DNA of 53,978 bases from Bacilli bacterium. Lineage in GTDB: Bacteria > Bacillota_I > Bacilli_A > RFN20 > CAG-826. Numbering within the stretch: the stretch's first letter is position 1; each line of letters begins with the position of its first letter. The stretch lies in the NCBI GenBank assembly GCA_022653695.1, contig JALCSW010000001.1, positions 1 to 53,978 of the forward strand. Reading direction: 5' to 3'. A program made the position numbers and the translations under genes. This document shows positions 33,007 through 43,262 of this stretch, piece by piece. The notes under the pieces are model-generated. The model made no database searches. It was not told the origin of the DNA and worked only from the letters and a program-made list of their open reading frames with translations.

Positions 33007-34028
33007 TTCGCGAGCTCCTTCTCGGGGGATATGCCCTCCCCGATCGGGCCGACGAGCTCCTCAAGGACGTCCTCCATCGTGACCATCCCTAGCAAAACCG
33101 AACCCTTCCTCACGAGGGCGATCTGCGTGTGATGGGCCCGAAAGCCGTCCACGATGTCGTCCATGTGGATGGACGGGGTCACGAAATACGGCTTTTGGAT
33201 GTAATCTTTAAGGGGAACGTTCGGATTGCGGAGGAAGGCGCTCAGGAAATTCTTGACGATGAGAACGCCGACGATCTTGCCCCGATCGCCATAATACACC
33301 GGGATCCGCGAATATTTGGTCTCGCAGAGTTTCTGGGCCAATTGGTCGTTCGTGAGGCCCTTGAGATCGATCTCGTACATTCGGCTCGCCGGAGTGAAGA
33401 CTTCCTTGACCGCGGTGTCGGCGAAATCGAAGGATGCCTGGATGAGATCGCTCTCGGTCCCGTCAAGAAGCCCGTGCTTTTCGTTGCTCTCCAAGACGAG
33501 GTTGAAGTCCTCCTCGGTGAGTTCGGGTCCCTTTTCGCTATGGAAAGCCTTTTTGGCCACCCAGGCGAAGAAACGAAGGAGGGAGGCGAGGGGGTAGAGG
33601 ACGATGATGAACAAGAATAGCGGATAGACCATGAAAGAGGCGGTTCGGTTCGGGATTTTGCGGGCGATCTGCTTTGGCATCGTCTCGCCGAAAAGATAAA
33701 GGAAAAGGGTGATGACGATGGAGGAGATGAGGGAGGTGAGGGTACTGTCGAAACCGACGGGGAGCATGAGCAAAAAGGCTCGGGTCGACATCACGGAAAG
33801 GACGACCGAGGCGGCGTTGTTCATGATCAGAATCGCCGCGAGGGCGGTGTCGAACATGCCATAGACCTTAAGGACTAAGGCGGCGGTTTTGCTCCCGTCG
33901 TCCTTCGCGACCTGAAAACGGTATTTATTAAGCGAGGAGAAGGCGGTTTCGGCGGCGCTGAAGAAGCCCGATAAAATTAAAAAAAGGATTGCGAGACCTA
34001 AGTAGAGCCATATCAGAGGATCCGTGAT
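33003..34028 (-). CDS. CNNM/CorC-type protein with an abnormal start
   Basis: The first ATG in frame is at 33857 (284 residues), but 57 more in-frame codons upstream plainly encode the first DUF21 helix and a FFSAAETAFSSLNKYR motif, so the real protein begins near 34030. No ATG, GTG or TTG is in frame there. An AGAAGGAG site is followed by ATG at 34031-34033, which is one base out of frame and hits a stop after six codons. A one-base loss just after that ATG, an assembly error or a rare ATC start (34026-34028) would explain it. Domains: DUF21, a CBS pair (PASRMYEID; VRKGSVLLGMVTMEDVLEE) and no CorC_HlyC domain, so it is shorter than its downstream paralogue. First gene of the operon. Confidence 0.82.
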   Translation of the reverse strand: MTDPLIWLYLGLAILFLILSGFFSAAETAFSSLNKYRFQVAKDDGSKTAALVLKVYGMFDTALAAILIMNNAASVVLSVMSTRAFLLMLPVGFDSTLTSLISSIVITLFLYLFGETMPKQIARKIPNRTASFMVYPLFLFIIVLYPLASLLRFFAWVAKKAFHSEKGPELTEEDFNLVLESNEKHGLLDGTESDLIQASFDFADTAVKEVFTPASRMYEIDLKGLTNDQLAQKLCETKYSRIPVYYGDRGKIVGVLIVKNFLSAFLRNPNVPLKDYIQKPYFVTPSIHMDDIVDGFRAHHTQIALVRKGSVLLGMVTMEDVLEELVGPIGEGISPEKELAK

Positions 34029-34067
34029 CGCATCAACTCCTTCTATCAGGACTAACCGATGGTTTAA

Positions 34068-34095
34068 ATTGTACCATAACCCGCCGAAAACGCAA
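34068..34095 (-). promoter_or_regulatory. Promoter of the CNNM operon
   Basis: -35 TTGCGT (34090-34095), a 16-bp spacer and -10 TACAAT (34068-34073). It directly follows the upstream gene's terminator, giving a leader of about 30 nt to the AGAAGGAG site. Confidence 0.6.
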
Positions 34096-34124
34096 AAAGC
34101 GTCCCCCCTTGACGGGGAAAACGC
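34094..34124 (-). terminator. Terminator of the coiled-coil membrane protein gene
   Basis: Minus strand: GCGT...CCCC-GTCAA-GGGG...ACGC stem followed by TTTTT. It lies 17 nt after the stop of the 637-residue gene. Confidence 0.75.
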
Positions 34125-34140
34125 TCATTCAGGCTTCCGA

Positions 34141-36054
34141 TCAGTCGTCGTCCTCGTCGGACCCCTGAGGCTTGTAATCCTTGAGTTCGGCGGCGTAATT
34201 GCGGTTTTCGACGCTTCCTTGGGCGAGCTTGTCCTTGCCGCAGGCCTCGGCGATGAGTTGCTTGGCGCGCTTGAGGGACAGATCGCTCTTGACCTTGAAA
34301 CAGCCCGGAATCTCCTTGTAGATGTTCTTTCCCGACGCGTCTTTGACGGGAATCGGCCCGCTGGCGTAATCCTTCGGGTCGATCGCCAAATAGAGCTTAA
34401 GCCCTTTGCCGGCGATGGCTATCTTGAGGTAGGTCTTGGTATGGAGGCGGAACGTGTCGCCCGAATTGGAGACGCGGCTCTTGAGCCCGTAGGAAAGGGC
34501 CTCGGCCTTCAGGGTGTTGTAGTTGGCCCGTAGATCCTTGTCGGCTTCCGTCAAACGGGTCGGGAAGGGGATGCGGATGATCTTCGGGGCCTCGGCGGGA
34601 ACGAAAGAAGGGGCGGGAGCGGGGACCGGGACGACCGGGGCCGCCACGGGCGGGATCGCGGGCGAAGGCGCCGCGACTGGGGCCGGCGAAAGGACGGGGG
34701 CCACAGGCGCCGCCTGGGCGAAAAGGACGCCGTTAGGGAATTTGCGATCGAGTTCCTGGGCCACGATGGTCCGAACCTCCTCGGGCCGAAGCGCGGCGCT
34801 TTTCGTTTTGGCCAGTTCGTCGTTAGAGGCGCGAAGCTGAGCCGCCAATTCCTCGACGCGGGCCTCGCGGAGGTTTTCGGACCCCTCGCGAGCGGCTTTT
34901 TCAGCGGCTTCCCTTTCCTCGCGCCGCGTCTCGCGCTCTTGCTCGTTTTTGGCGGCGGCGGCGCGCTCGGCGGCAAGGGCTTTGGCGATTTCCTCGGCGA
35001 TGAGCTGACGGATCTCGCTAGCTTTCATGCCTTCCTGAGCCGGGGCCATGTCCACCGGTTTGGCCTGGCCGATCTCCTCGCGGATGATTTGGCGAAGGTC
35101 GTCGCTCGTCAGCGTCGCGCTGTCCGCGGTCTCCTCCGCTTTCGCCTCCTTGGCCTCATAGTCGCCAAGTTCCTCGCGAATGATGCTGGTCAGATCGTCC
35201 TTGGTCACGTATTGCCCATTGTTCATGTTTGGTTTGCTTACCCCTTTCCCGCCGTAATTGATGTACTGGATGATCCCAGGCTGAGGGCCCTGATAGGACT
35301 GACCGGTGACTGTCGTCTGCTTATCCGGGGTCTCGTTTAACTCGTCGTTGAGCGTCTGGCGGTATTCGTCCTCCCCCTCGGCTTCCTCCGAAGCGATCGG
35401 GGCCGGGTTTTCCTCCGCCGCTTCCTCGGCGGCCGGAACGAGGGGCTTTTTCCTTTTCGCGCCCGGATTCTTGCCCATGTCGGCGAAAGAAAGGATGAGG
35501 GCCACGACGAGAAGGATCAGGGCGAGGGCCCCGAGAACGTATGGCAGCAAGTCCATGATCCAAGTCATGGGCGTGGCGCCCGAGGTCCCCCTCACGATGG
35601 CGACGACGTTCGCGTACTGGGCGGGGATCGTCCCGCCCTCGAATTGGCTTATCCAAGCCTCATGCGTCAAATTGGCCGAGGCCCACATGCCGGGCAGAAA
35701 ACCGTAAATCATCACGTCGAGGGACAGCGCCCCGGCGAGCAGCCACGCGAAGCCGACGAAGAAGGAGTTCCCCCGATGGCGGAGCCCCATGACGATGAGA
35801 TGGACGACCCAAAGGACCGCGATCAGGACCAACCCGATAAAGAAGGCCCACATAATCGGATACTGGCCATATGTCTTCGCGAAAGAGGAGAACTTAAAAA
35901 ACTCCAAGCGCGACGGGGCCCAGTACTCCAAGCCGCTTCCCTTGAAGCCATAGGCCATATAGCCCGTGGATTGCGGCACGAAGAAAAAAACGATAAACGC
36001 CACGCCCACGAGGACGGAAGCCGTTATCGACAGGATGATTGACGCTTTTTTCAT
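34141..36054 (-). CDS. Membrane protein with Ala/Glu coiled coil and conserved C-terminal domain
   Basis: 637 residues. Four or so membrane segments occur in the first ~200 residues. An acidic linker follows, then three repeated short segments of the type DDLxxIIREE (around 295, 330 and 360). Next come a long Ala/Glu/Arg coiled coil (about 365-435), a Pro/Ala/Val-rich flexible stretch (about 455-500), and a ~120-residue C-terminal alpha/beta domain (about 505-620, with TYLKIAIAGKGLKLYLAIDP). The last domain resembles a C-terminal module I recall from other gut Firmicutes proteins but cannot name. It could be an envelope-organising or cell-division scaffold; that is a guess. Monocistronic. Confidence 0.65.
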   Translation of the reverse strand: MKKASIILSITASVLVGVAFIVFFFVPQSTGYMAYGFKGSGLEYWAPSRLEFFKFSSFAKTYGQYPIMWAFFIGLVLIAVLWVVHLIVMGLRHRGNSFFVGFAWLLAGALSLDVMIYGFLPGMWASANLTHEAWISQFEGGTIPAQYANVVAIVRGTSGATPMTWIMDLLPYVLGALALILLVVALILSFADMGKNPGAKRKKPLVPAAEEAAEENPAPIASEEAEGEDEYRQTLNDELNETPDKQTTVTGQSYQGPQPGIIQYINYGGKGVSKPNMNNGQYVTKDDLTSIIREELGDYEAKEAKAEETADSATLTSDDLRQIIREEIGQAKPVDMAPAQEGMKASEIRQLIAEEIAKALAAERAAAAKNEQERETRREEREAAEKAAREGSENLREARVEELAAQLRASNDELAKTKSAALRPEEVRTIVAQELDRKFPNGVLFAQAAPVAPVLSPAPVAAPSPAIPPVAAPVVPVPAPAPSFVPAEAPKIIRIPFPTRLTEADKDLRANYNTLKAEALSYGLKSRVSNSGDTFRLHTKTYLKIAIAGKGLKLYLAIDPKDYASGPIPVKDASGKNIYKEIPGCFKVKSDLSLKRAKQLIAEACGKDKLAQGSVENRNYAAELKDYKPQGSDEDDD

Positions 36055-36185
36055 TCAAAAGCCTCCTTCTGTTTCGCTATTCAATTTTATATTACGCACA
36101 CCCACGCGCAAAAAGAAAGGGAAGAAAGCGCTTCTGCAAGGATTTCGGTAGGCCGACGCACGATAGTTAACCATAGTTTACTTAT

Positions 36186-37031
36186 TCACTTCGCATAGAC
36201 CTGGATCCACGAAGGAAGGACGGAAAAACGGGCGCGGCCCACCGGCCCCGGTTCCCCGTCGAGACACCATCGGAGCGAATCCATCGGACGGATGTCGACC
36301 TCCGTCACCGGCACCACTTCGCTCGTCGGGCGGAAAAGGGTCTGAGCCAAGCCGTTGGACAAGGATCGCTTGGGCAAAAACAGCTCCATTTTCCCATCGT
36401 GGCCCGACGATTTCCTGTTGACCCCAAACCCGCCGATATGGCTTCCGTTCATCACCATGAGGAAGGGGACGATCCTCGTCACCGTCTTCTTGGCGGTGAC
36501 GTAACGGACCGCATAACCGGCCCCTTTGAGGGCCGATTTGGCGGCCAAATGGTAATAAACGGCCTTGCCCCACCGTTTTTTCGCGCTCCGCTTGGCAGAG
36601 TAGGCGACATCGCTGTAGCAGCCGGCGGCCGCCACGTAGGCGAAATACGAATCCCCAACCCGACCGATGTCAAAAGGCTCCGTTTTCCCCGCTTTGATGA
36701 TTCGAAGGGCGCGCGCGAAGGAACGGGTCACCCCGAAATTCCTTCCGACGTCGCCAAGGGTCCCGAAGTTGATGAAACCGATCTTGGGTCGGACCGGCAG
36801 GGGCGCGATGGCATTGATCAAAGCGTTAAACGTGCCATCCCCGCCGGCGACGATGAGGGCGTCGTAGTGAGGGGCTTCCTGCGCGGAAATCCTGCGCAAA
36901 TCCCCCGGCTTTTCGCATTTTGCGAAATCAAGCGGGTCGAAAACGGAGGCAAGGGCGGCGCGGACGCGGCCGATTCTCTTCGAAAAATCCCGGCGTCCGC
37001 TCGCGGAGGTATAAAGAACGAGGGCTTTCAT
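36186..37031 (-). CDS. DagK-type lipid/diacylglycerol kinase
   Basis: 281 residues. Diacylglycerol-kinase catalytic fold with the nucleotide motif GGDGTFN (about 64-70), then GTLGDVGRNFG. The C-terminal domain holds HDGKMELF and LDGEP, as in DagK/YegS/BmrU-like soluble lipid kinases, which phosphorylate diacylglycerol or related lipids at the membrane face. It follows pyrG by 26 nt on the same strand and is likely co-transcribed. Confidence 0.87.
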   Translation of the reverse strand: MKALVLYTSASGRRDFSKRIGRVRAALASVFDPLDFAKCEKPGDLRRISAQEAPHYDALIVAGGDGTFNALINAIAPLPVRPKIGFINFGTLGDVGRNFGVTRSFARALRIIKAGKTEPFDIGRVGDSYFAYVAAAGCYSDVAYSAKRSAKKRWGKAVYYHLAAKSALKGAGYAVRYVTAKKTVTRIVPFLMVMNGSHIGGFGVNRKSSGHDGKMELFLPKRSLSNGLAQTLFRPTSEVVPVTEVDIRPMDSLRWCLDGEPGPVGRARFSVLPSWIQVYAK

Positions 37032-37057
37032 GCCCTTTCAATATAGCACAGCGGGCC

Positions 37058-38722
<1,665 letters not shown>

Positions 38723-38745
38723 TTAGGCTCATTCGCTACGCGAAC

Positions 38746-39465
38746 TCAACGCTTATTTGCCGAAACCCCGACGAAGCGCTTTCTTTCTTCCCGCAAGGCC
38801 ATCAGTTCCCTTTTGCGCTCCGCGGGGATCCGGAACGAATCGCGGCATTTGGATATCGTTTTGCGGAAAAGGGCCGGATAGGCCCGCCTCGATTTGAGGA
38901 AGGCGAGGACGTCCCCGTAATGATCGATGGCGAGGGTGGCGAGAAGCCAGGCTTCCGCCATGATTACGTAATACTCGCTCTCCTTCTTTATCCCCTTGAT
39001 GAAAAGGGGCGCCTTGGCCTCGCCGCGATAGACCATCGCGTAGACGTAGGCGAAGCGGCGCACGAAAGGATAAGGCGAGGCGATGAACTCCCGATAATAG
39101 GGAAGATAGGTTCCGAGGGGAGCCGGCTTTATGAACTGGGGGCAGACGTCGGTGACGGCCCACGAGTCGGCGTAGGGCAGCCTCTCCCGCAGAAAGGCCA
39201 TCTTTTCGGCGAAGGAGGCGCATCGCCTCAGGCCGATGACGAAAAAGCAAATCGTGAGTTCGACCGAATCGGTCAGGGAAAAATCCGTGAGCGAAAGGCT
39301 TGGATCGGCGACGTAGTTGGCGGCCACTTCCTTGACGTAAGGGATTTTCACTCCGATGGAGCGGAGTTTCGAGCCATAGAGGCTCGCGTTCCCAAGGCTA
39401 AAGGAAGTCCGAGGGGCGTTCGGGCTCTCGAGTTCCTCCACGAGGCGGCGATAGGCGTCCTGCAT
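38746..39465 (-). CDS. AlkD-like DNA alkylation repair protein
   Basis: 239 residues of HEAT-like helical repeats, the length of the AlkD family (3-methyl/7-methylpurine glycosylase). Family features: the early GVKIPYVKEVA block, SWAVTDVCPQF (the D-x-C region in AlkD-like proteins) and PYPFVRRFAYVYAM with the conserved Arg. Activity is inferred from the family. It lies after pyrG-side genes and before the trpB terminator; no partner is evident. Confidence 0.82.
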   Translation of the reverse strand: MQDAYRRLVEELESPNAPRTSFSLGNASLYGSKLRSIGVKIPYVKEVAANYVADPSLSLTDFSLTDSVELTICFFVIGLRRCASFAEKMAFLRERLPYADSWAVTDVCPQFIKPAPLGTYLPYYREFIASPYPFVRRFAYVYAMVYRGEAKAPLFIKGIKKESEYYVIMAEAWLLATLAIDHYGDVLAFLKSRRAYPALFRKTISKCRDSFRIPAERKRELMALREERKRFVGVSANKR

Positions 39466-39481
39466 CCTTTGATTATCCCAT

Positions 39482-39517
39482 AAAGAAAAGGCCGCGGGAA
39501 AGGAGAATCGCGACCTT
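39482..39517 (-). terminator. Terminator of the trpB-fusion gene
   Basis: Minus strand: AAGGTCGCG...CGCGGCCTT, a 9-bp stem with a 12-nt loop, followed by TTCTTTA. It starts 14 nt after the trpB stop. Confidence 0.7.
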
Positions 39518-39531
39518 GGGGAAAAGACCGT

Positions 39532-40953
39532 CTAATCGAGGATGCCGTAATCTTTGCCGTAATGCTCGATCACGTAATCGATGTCTTTGTCGCCGCGCCC
39601 CGAGAGGTTGACCAAGATGGAGCCGTGCTTCATTTGCTTGGCCCGCCGGATGGCATAGGCGACCGCGTGGGCGCTCTCGAGGGCGGGGATAATGCCTTCG
39701 AGCCGGCTCAGCATGAAGAAAGCGTCAAGGGCCTCCTTGTCGGTCACGACGTCGTAGTTGACGCGCCCGAGCTCATGGAGGAAGGCGTGCTCCGGGCCCA
39801 CCGAAGGGTAGTCGAGGCCGCTGGCGACGGAATAGACCGGGCCGGGCCCCCCGTCCTTGTCCTTGATCATCATGGAGTTGAAACCATGCATGACCCCTTC
39901 GCTTCCGAAAGCCATGGAGGCGGCGTTGTCGCCGAGTTTTGGGCCGCGCCCGAGCGGCTCGACGCCGACGATCTCCACCGGCTCCGGCAGGAAAGCTTCG
40001 AACATGCCGATGGAATTGGATCCGCCCCCGACGCAAGCGCAGACGATGTCGGGAAGCTCGCCCGTCATTTGGACGAATTGTTCCTTGGCCTCCTGCCCCA
40101 CGATCGACTGGAAATCGCGGACCATCATCGGGAAAGGATTCGGTCCGACCGCCGAGCCGATCGCGTAGAAAGTGTTCTTCCACGTTTTCATATACTCGGC
40201 GAAGGCGGCGTCCACCGCCTCCTTCAGGCACCCCGCCCCTTCGCTCACCGGGACGACCCGGGCCCCGAGGACCTTCATCCGGGCGACGTTGGGGGCTTGC
40301 TTCGCCATGTCGACGACGCCCATGTATATTTCGCACTTCAACCCAAAATAGGCCGCCGCGGTCGCCACAGCCACGCCGTGCTGGCCGGCCCCGGTCTCCG
40401 CGATCACGCGGGTTTTGCCAAGATATTTGGCGAGCATCACCTCGCCCATCGTATGGTTTATCTTGTGGGCGCCGGTATGGTTGAGATCTTCGCGTTTCAG
40501 GTAAATCTGAGCCTTGCCCAAGTAATTGGAAAGACGCTCGCAATGATACACCGGGGTCGGGCGGCCTTGGTATTGGCTCCTGATCCGACGGAGTTCGCCG
40601 ATGAACTTGGCGGATTTGCAGATGGTCAAATAGCCGTCGTAGATTTCCTTAAGGGCTTTCTCAAGGCCCTTTGGCACGTAAGCCCCGCCGAAGCGGCCGA
40701 AAAAGCCGTCGTCGTCCGGGTATTTCTTCATGTAGGTCCGGAAGTCGACCTCGTAACGCTCCTTGACGTTGACCTCTCCGCGTCCCGAAGGGTTCGTCCT
40801 CGCGTCGAGGGGCTTCGCGGCGTCTTCCGGGATCATCCAGCTGCGCCCGACTTTCATGGCGCCCGGGATCCTTCCTTGGTCAAGGAGGGCGCGCACGCGC
40901 CGCTCATTCACCTTCCAATCCGCCGCGGTCTCGATGACGCTACGATAATTCAT
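39532..40953 (-). CDS. trpB: Tryptophan synthase beta chain fused to an excisionase-type DNA-binding domain
   Basis: 473 residues; ATG 40953 has AAGGAGG at ideal spacing. Residues 1-45 form a compact HTH_17/MerR-like DNA-binding domain ([20 protein letters not shown], then KVGRSWMIP). The rest is a complete Trp[10 protein letters not shown], the PLP lysine K164 in [18 protein letters not shown] with the catalytic Glu, the phosphate-binding GGGSNS loop and a C-terminal GRGDKDI. TrpB joins indole and serine to make tryptophan, or deaminates serine. No trpA or other trp gene is in the window, so it may salvage indole. The added DNA-binding domain suggests an autoregulatory enzyme; that is inference. 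Strong AT-rich promoter region upstream. Confidence 0.93.
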   Translation of the reverse strand: MNYRSVIETAADWKVNERRVRALLDQGRIPGAMKVGRSWMIPEDAAKPLDARTNPSGRGEVNVKERYEVDFRTYMKKYPDDDGFFGRFGGAYVPKGLEKALKEIYDGYLTICKSAKFIGELRRIRSQYQGRPTPVYHCERLSNYLGKAQIYLKREDLNHTGAHKINHTMGEVMLAKYLGKTRVIAETGAGQHGVAVATAAAYFGLKCEIYMGVVDMAKQAPNVARMKVLGARVVPVSEGAGCLKEAVDAAFAEYMKTWKNTFYAIGSAVGPNPFPMMVRDFQSIVGQEAKEQFVQMTGELPDIVCACVGGGSNSIGMFEAFLPEPVEIVGVEPLGRGPKLGDNAASMAFGSEGVMHGFNSMMIKDKDGGPGPVYSVASGLDYPSVGPEHAFLHELGRVNYDVVTDKEALDAFFMLSRLEGIIPALESAHAVAYAIRRAKQMKHGSILVNLSGRGDKDIDYVIEHYGKDYGILD

Positions 40954-40981
40954 GCTCTTTTCCTCCTTGTAAGGATAAACA

Positions 40982-41010
40982 ACTTTATTCCGTATTAGGT
41001 ATCTAGTCAA
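40982..41010 (-). promoter_or_regulatory. Promoter of the trpB-fusion gene
   Basis: -35 TTGACT (41005-41010), a 17-bp spacer and -10 TAAAGT (40982-40987), in an AT-rich stretch. The leader is only about 25 nt, leaving no room for a T-box or attenuator. Confidence 0.6.
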
Positions 41011-41195
41011 TAAAAAGAAAAAGAAGATTATTAATTCGATAGATTGAGTTATTTTTCGCAAAGATTATCTATGTAATATCATACCGATTAATTATATTAT
41101 CATGGTTTTTTAAATGTTTAATTCCTATATCGGAATATTGGCTTTTCGCCTCTTTCGCTCCCACCTGGGGCAAGACCAGCCTTCGCTTCGCCACG

Positions 41196-41224
41196 AAAAA
41201 AGGCATCCCGCTTCCGCGAGACGC
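41196..41224 (-). terminator. Terminator after tRNA-Glu(CUC)
   Basis: Minus strand: GCGTCTCGC-GGAA-GCGGGATGC, a 9-bp stem with G-U pairs, followed by CTTTTTT. It closes the gltX/tRNA-Glu unit. Confidence 0.75.
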
Positions 41225-41235
41225 CGCTTTTTGCC

Positions 41236-41310
41236 TGGTGACCCTGCCCAGATTCGAACTGGGGAACCCGCCTTGAGAGGGCGGTGTCTTGACCGCTTGA
41301 CGACAGGGCC
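41236..41310 (-). tRNA. tRNA-Glu (CUC anticodon)
   Basis: Acceptor GGCCCUG/CAGGGUC, anticodon loop CUCUCAA (anticodon CUC), T loop AGTTCGAATCT, discriminator A and encoded CCA. It is the second tRNA-Glu in the window and lies 52 nt downstream of gltX on the same strand, with its own promoter. Confidence 0.94.
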
Positions 41311-41320
41311 AGCGCGTATT

Positions 41321-41349
41321 ATTAAACCATCGCGCGCGTGGACTTGCAA
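41321..41349 (-). promoter_or_regulatory. Promoter of tRNA-Glu(CUC)
   Basis: -35 TTGCAA (41344-41349), a 17-bp spacer and -10 TTTAAT (41321-41326), between the gltX stop and the tRNA. Confidence 0.55.
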
Positions 41350-41362
41350 GAAAGAGAAGGAA

Positions 41363-43030
41363 TCAGGCCGCCAAAGAGGCGGCTAAAGCCAACAAACGCC
41401 GTTTCGTCTCCGCTTCGCCGAGGATTTCGATTACCTCGTGGAGATTGGGGGACTGCTTGAGGCAGGTAAGGGCCACGCGAAGGATTTCCGCCGCGTCGCT
41501 GACGGATCCCTTATAGGCCTCCGGATTCGCCTTGTAGTCTTTGCCACTGAGGGCGAAGCCGTTCTTCTCGGCGATCGCCTTGACGCCATTCCACCACGTC
41601 TCCTCGTCCGACCCGTAAGCCATCCCGTTCGCGAACTCGGTGAGAAGCTTGGCCAAGAAGCCCGTGGGGAAAGCGGGATTGAATGAGAGTCCGGCGGCCA
41701 CCATCCTCTCGTAATCGCCTTGATAGAAGAAACGGACCAAGGGTTCGATGTCAGCGTATTTGGCATAATCCTTGCGGGGGTTTTTCCGCTCCTTCTCGAT
41801 GTTGAGGATCCTCTCGAAATAGGCTTCCCCGCCCGCGATTTTCTTAAAAAGCGCCCCGTCGTGAGACGCGGCCCACGCCTTGACTTTCGGAAGCAGGCTC
41901 GCCGCCGGCTCCCTGGCGATGATCTCCTTGGAGAAGAAATTGAGTTTGGCGAGGTCGAAAAGCGCCCCGTCGAGCGACATTTTCTTAAGGGAAAAAGGGA
42001 ACTTCGACAAGTCGTAGCTCCTATTGGCCGCGCTCCACTCCTCGAAATTGCTGTTGGCGATCGACATGAGATAGACGAGCAAAGCCTCCGGAGGGTAACC
42101 CTGATCGAGGAAATAGGAAACGGCGGCCTCGGGGTCCTTGCGCTTGCTGAGTTTGCGCTTGTTGCCATGGTCGAGCTTCATGATGACCGGCAGATGGGCG
42201 TATTTGGGGGCTTTCCAGCCCAGGGCCCGGAACATATCGAGGTGAATCGGGGTCGAAGGGATCCATTCCTCGCCGCGGGTGATGAGGGTCGTGCGCATGA
42301 AGTGGTCGTCGACGACGTGGGCGAAGTGATACGTCGGAAGGCCGTCGCTCTTGAGGATGACGACGTCGACGTCGTTGTCCTGAAGCTCGATCTCGCCGCG
42401 GATCGCGTCCGTGAACTTGGTCTTTTTGTCATGGTCGCCCTGGCTCCGGTAACGGATGACCCAAGGGGTTCCCGCCTTGATGCGGGCGATTTCCTCGTCG
42501 ACCGAAAGGTTGCGGTCGCGGGCGTAAATCCCATAGTAGCCAGGCAGGGCTTTATTGGCCTCTTGGGCGGCCCTGATCCTATCGAGGTCCTCGGGGGTGC
42601 AGAAATCCGGATAGGCCCGACCCCGGCGGATGAGCTCTTTGATGACGGCGCGGTAAATGCCTTTGCGGAGCGACTGCCGGTAGGGGCCATAGTCCCCGAT
42701 GTCGCCTTCCGGGCGGTACCCTTCGTCGCTGTCGAGCCCGAAAACGGCCAACTGATCGATCAGATCCTTGCCGCTTCCGGCGATGGTGCGCTTCGTGTCG
42801 GTGTCCTCGAGGCGAAAGAAGAAAACGCCGTTCGAGCGCCTAGCAAGGGTATAGCCGATAAGGGCGGTGAAAAGGCTGCCGGTATGGAGAAAACCGGTCG
42901 GCGAGGGGGCGAAGCGGGTCACCTGGGCGCCTTCCTGCAGCTTCCGGGGTGGGTATTTTCTCTCAAGGTCGTCGATCGTCTCGCTTACGTCGGGGAACAG
43001 CAGTTCCGCCAAATCATTCAAGTCAGCCAT
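41363..43030 (-). CDS. gltX: Glutamyl-tRNA synthetase
   Basis: 555 residues, longer than the usual ~480 because of a ~35-residue N-terminal extension seen in some Clostridia and Bacilli. It charges tRNA-Glu. HIGH-type motif in FAPSPTGFLHTGSL (about 40-53), zinc-like region reduced, KMSKS-type KLSKRKD in the middle, and an anticodon-binding helical C-terminal half. ATG 43030 has AAGGAAG upstream and a TATAAT box at 43058-43063. A tRNA-Glu gene lies directly downstream. Confidence 0.96.
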   Translation of the reverse strand: MADLNDLAELLFPDVSETIDDLERKYPPRKLQEGAQVTRFAPSPTGFLHTGSLFTALIGYTLARRSNGVFFFRLEDTDTKRTIAGSGKDLIDQLAVFGLDSDEGYRPEGDIGDYGPYRQSLRKGIYRAVIKELIRRGRAYPDFCTPEDLDRIRAAQEANKALPGYYGIYARDRNLSVDEEIARIKAGTPWVIRYRSQGDHDKKTKFTDAIRGEIELQDNDVDVVILKSDGLPTYHFAHVVDDHFMRTTLITRGEEWIPSTPIHLDMFRALGWKAPKYAHLPVIMKLDHGNKRKLSKRKDPEAAVSYFLDQGYPPEALLVYLMSIANSNFEEWSAANRSYDLSKFPFSLKKMSLDGALFDLAKLNFFSKEIIAREPAASLLPKVKAWAASHDGALFKKIAGGEAYFERILNIEKERKNPRKDYAKYADIEPLVRFFYQGDYERMVAAGLSFNPAFPTGFLAKLLTEFANGMAYGSDEETWWNGVKAIAEKNGFALSGKDYKANPEAYKGSVSDAAEILRVALTCLKQSPNLHEVIEILGEAETKRRLLALAASLAA

Positions 43031-43087
43031 TTTTTTCTTCCTTTGTGGACCTATGGAATTATAGGACGGCGAAGTTGCTTCTTCCAC

Positions 43088-43116
43088 TTGATTAGAGTTT
43101 TGCCATTACCTATAAT
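43088..43116 (+). promoter_or_regulatory. Promoter of tRNA-Gly
   Basis: -35 TTGATT (43088-43093), a 17-bp spacer and -10 TATAAT (43111-43116). Divergent from gltX. Confidence 0.7.
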
Positions 43117-43139
43117 AATCAACGCGTCTCGAGCGATGC

Positions 43140-43213
43140 GCAGGTGTAGTTCAATGGTAGAACATTACCTTGCCAAGGTAAATACGCGGGTCCGATTCCC
43201 GTCACTTGCTCCA
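43140..43213 (+). tRNA. tRNA-Gly (GCC anticodon)
   Basis: Acceptor GCAGGUG/CACUUGC, anticodon loop UUGCCAA (anticodon GCC), T loop GGTCCGATTCC, discriminator U and encoded CCA. Own promoter and terminator. Confidence 0.95.
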
Positions 43214-43226
43214 ACTAGACGAGACG

Positions 43227-43250
43227 GCCCCGCTCAAGCGGGGCTTTTTT
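43227..43250 (+). terminator. Terminator of tRNA-Gly
   Basis: GCCCCGC-TCAA-GCGGGGC, a perfect 7-bp stem followed by TTTTTT, 13 nt after the tRNA CCA. Confidence 0.85.
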
Positions 43251-43262
43251 CTTGGTTCCCCC

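Noticed and set aside
33858-34033. Programmed frameshift at the T-rich run to rescue the CNNM N-terminus
   Set aside because: The out-of-frame ATG reaches a stop after six codons, before any slippery run, so slippage downstream cannot connect the frames.
39562-40998. 478-codon plus-strand open frame opposite trpB
   Set aside because: Shadow of the trpB fusion gene; Asp/His/Arg-rich composition typical of antisense frames, with no homologous motif.
40954-41195. T-box or tryptophan attenuator upstream of trpB
   Set aside because: No T-box sequence (AGGGTGGNACCGCG type) and no Trp-rich leader peptide; the promoter is within 30 nt of the ribosome-binding site.
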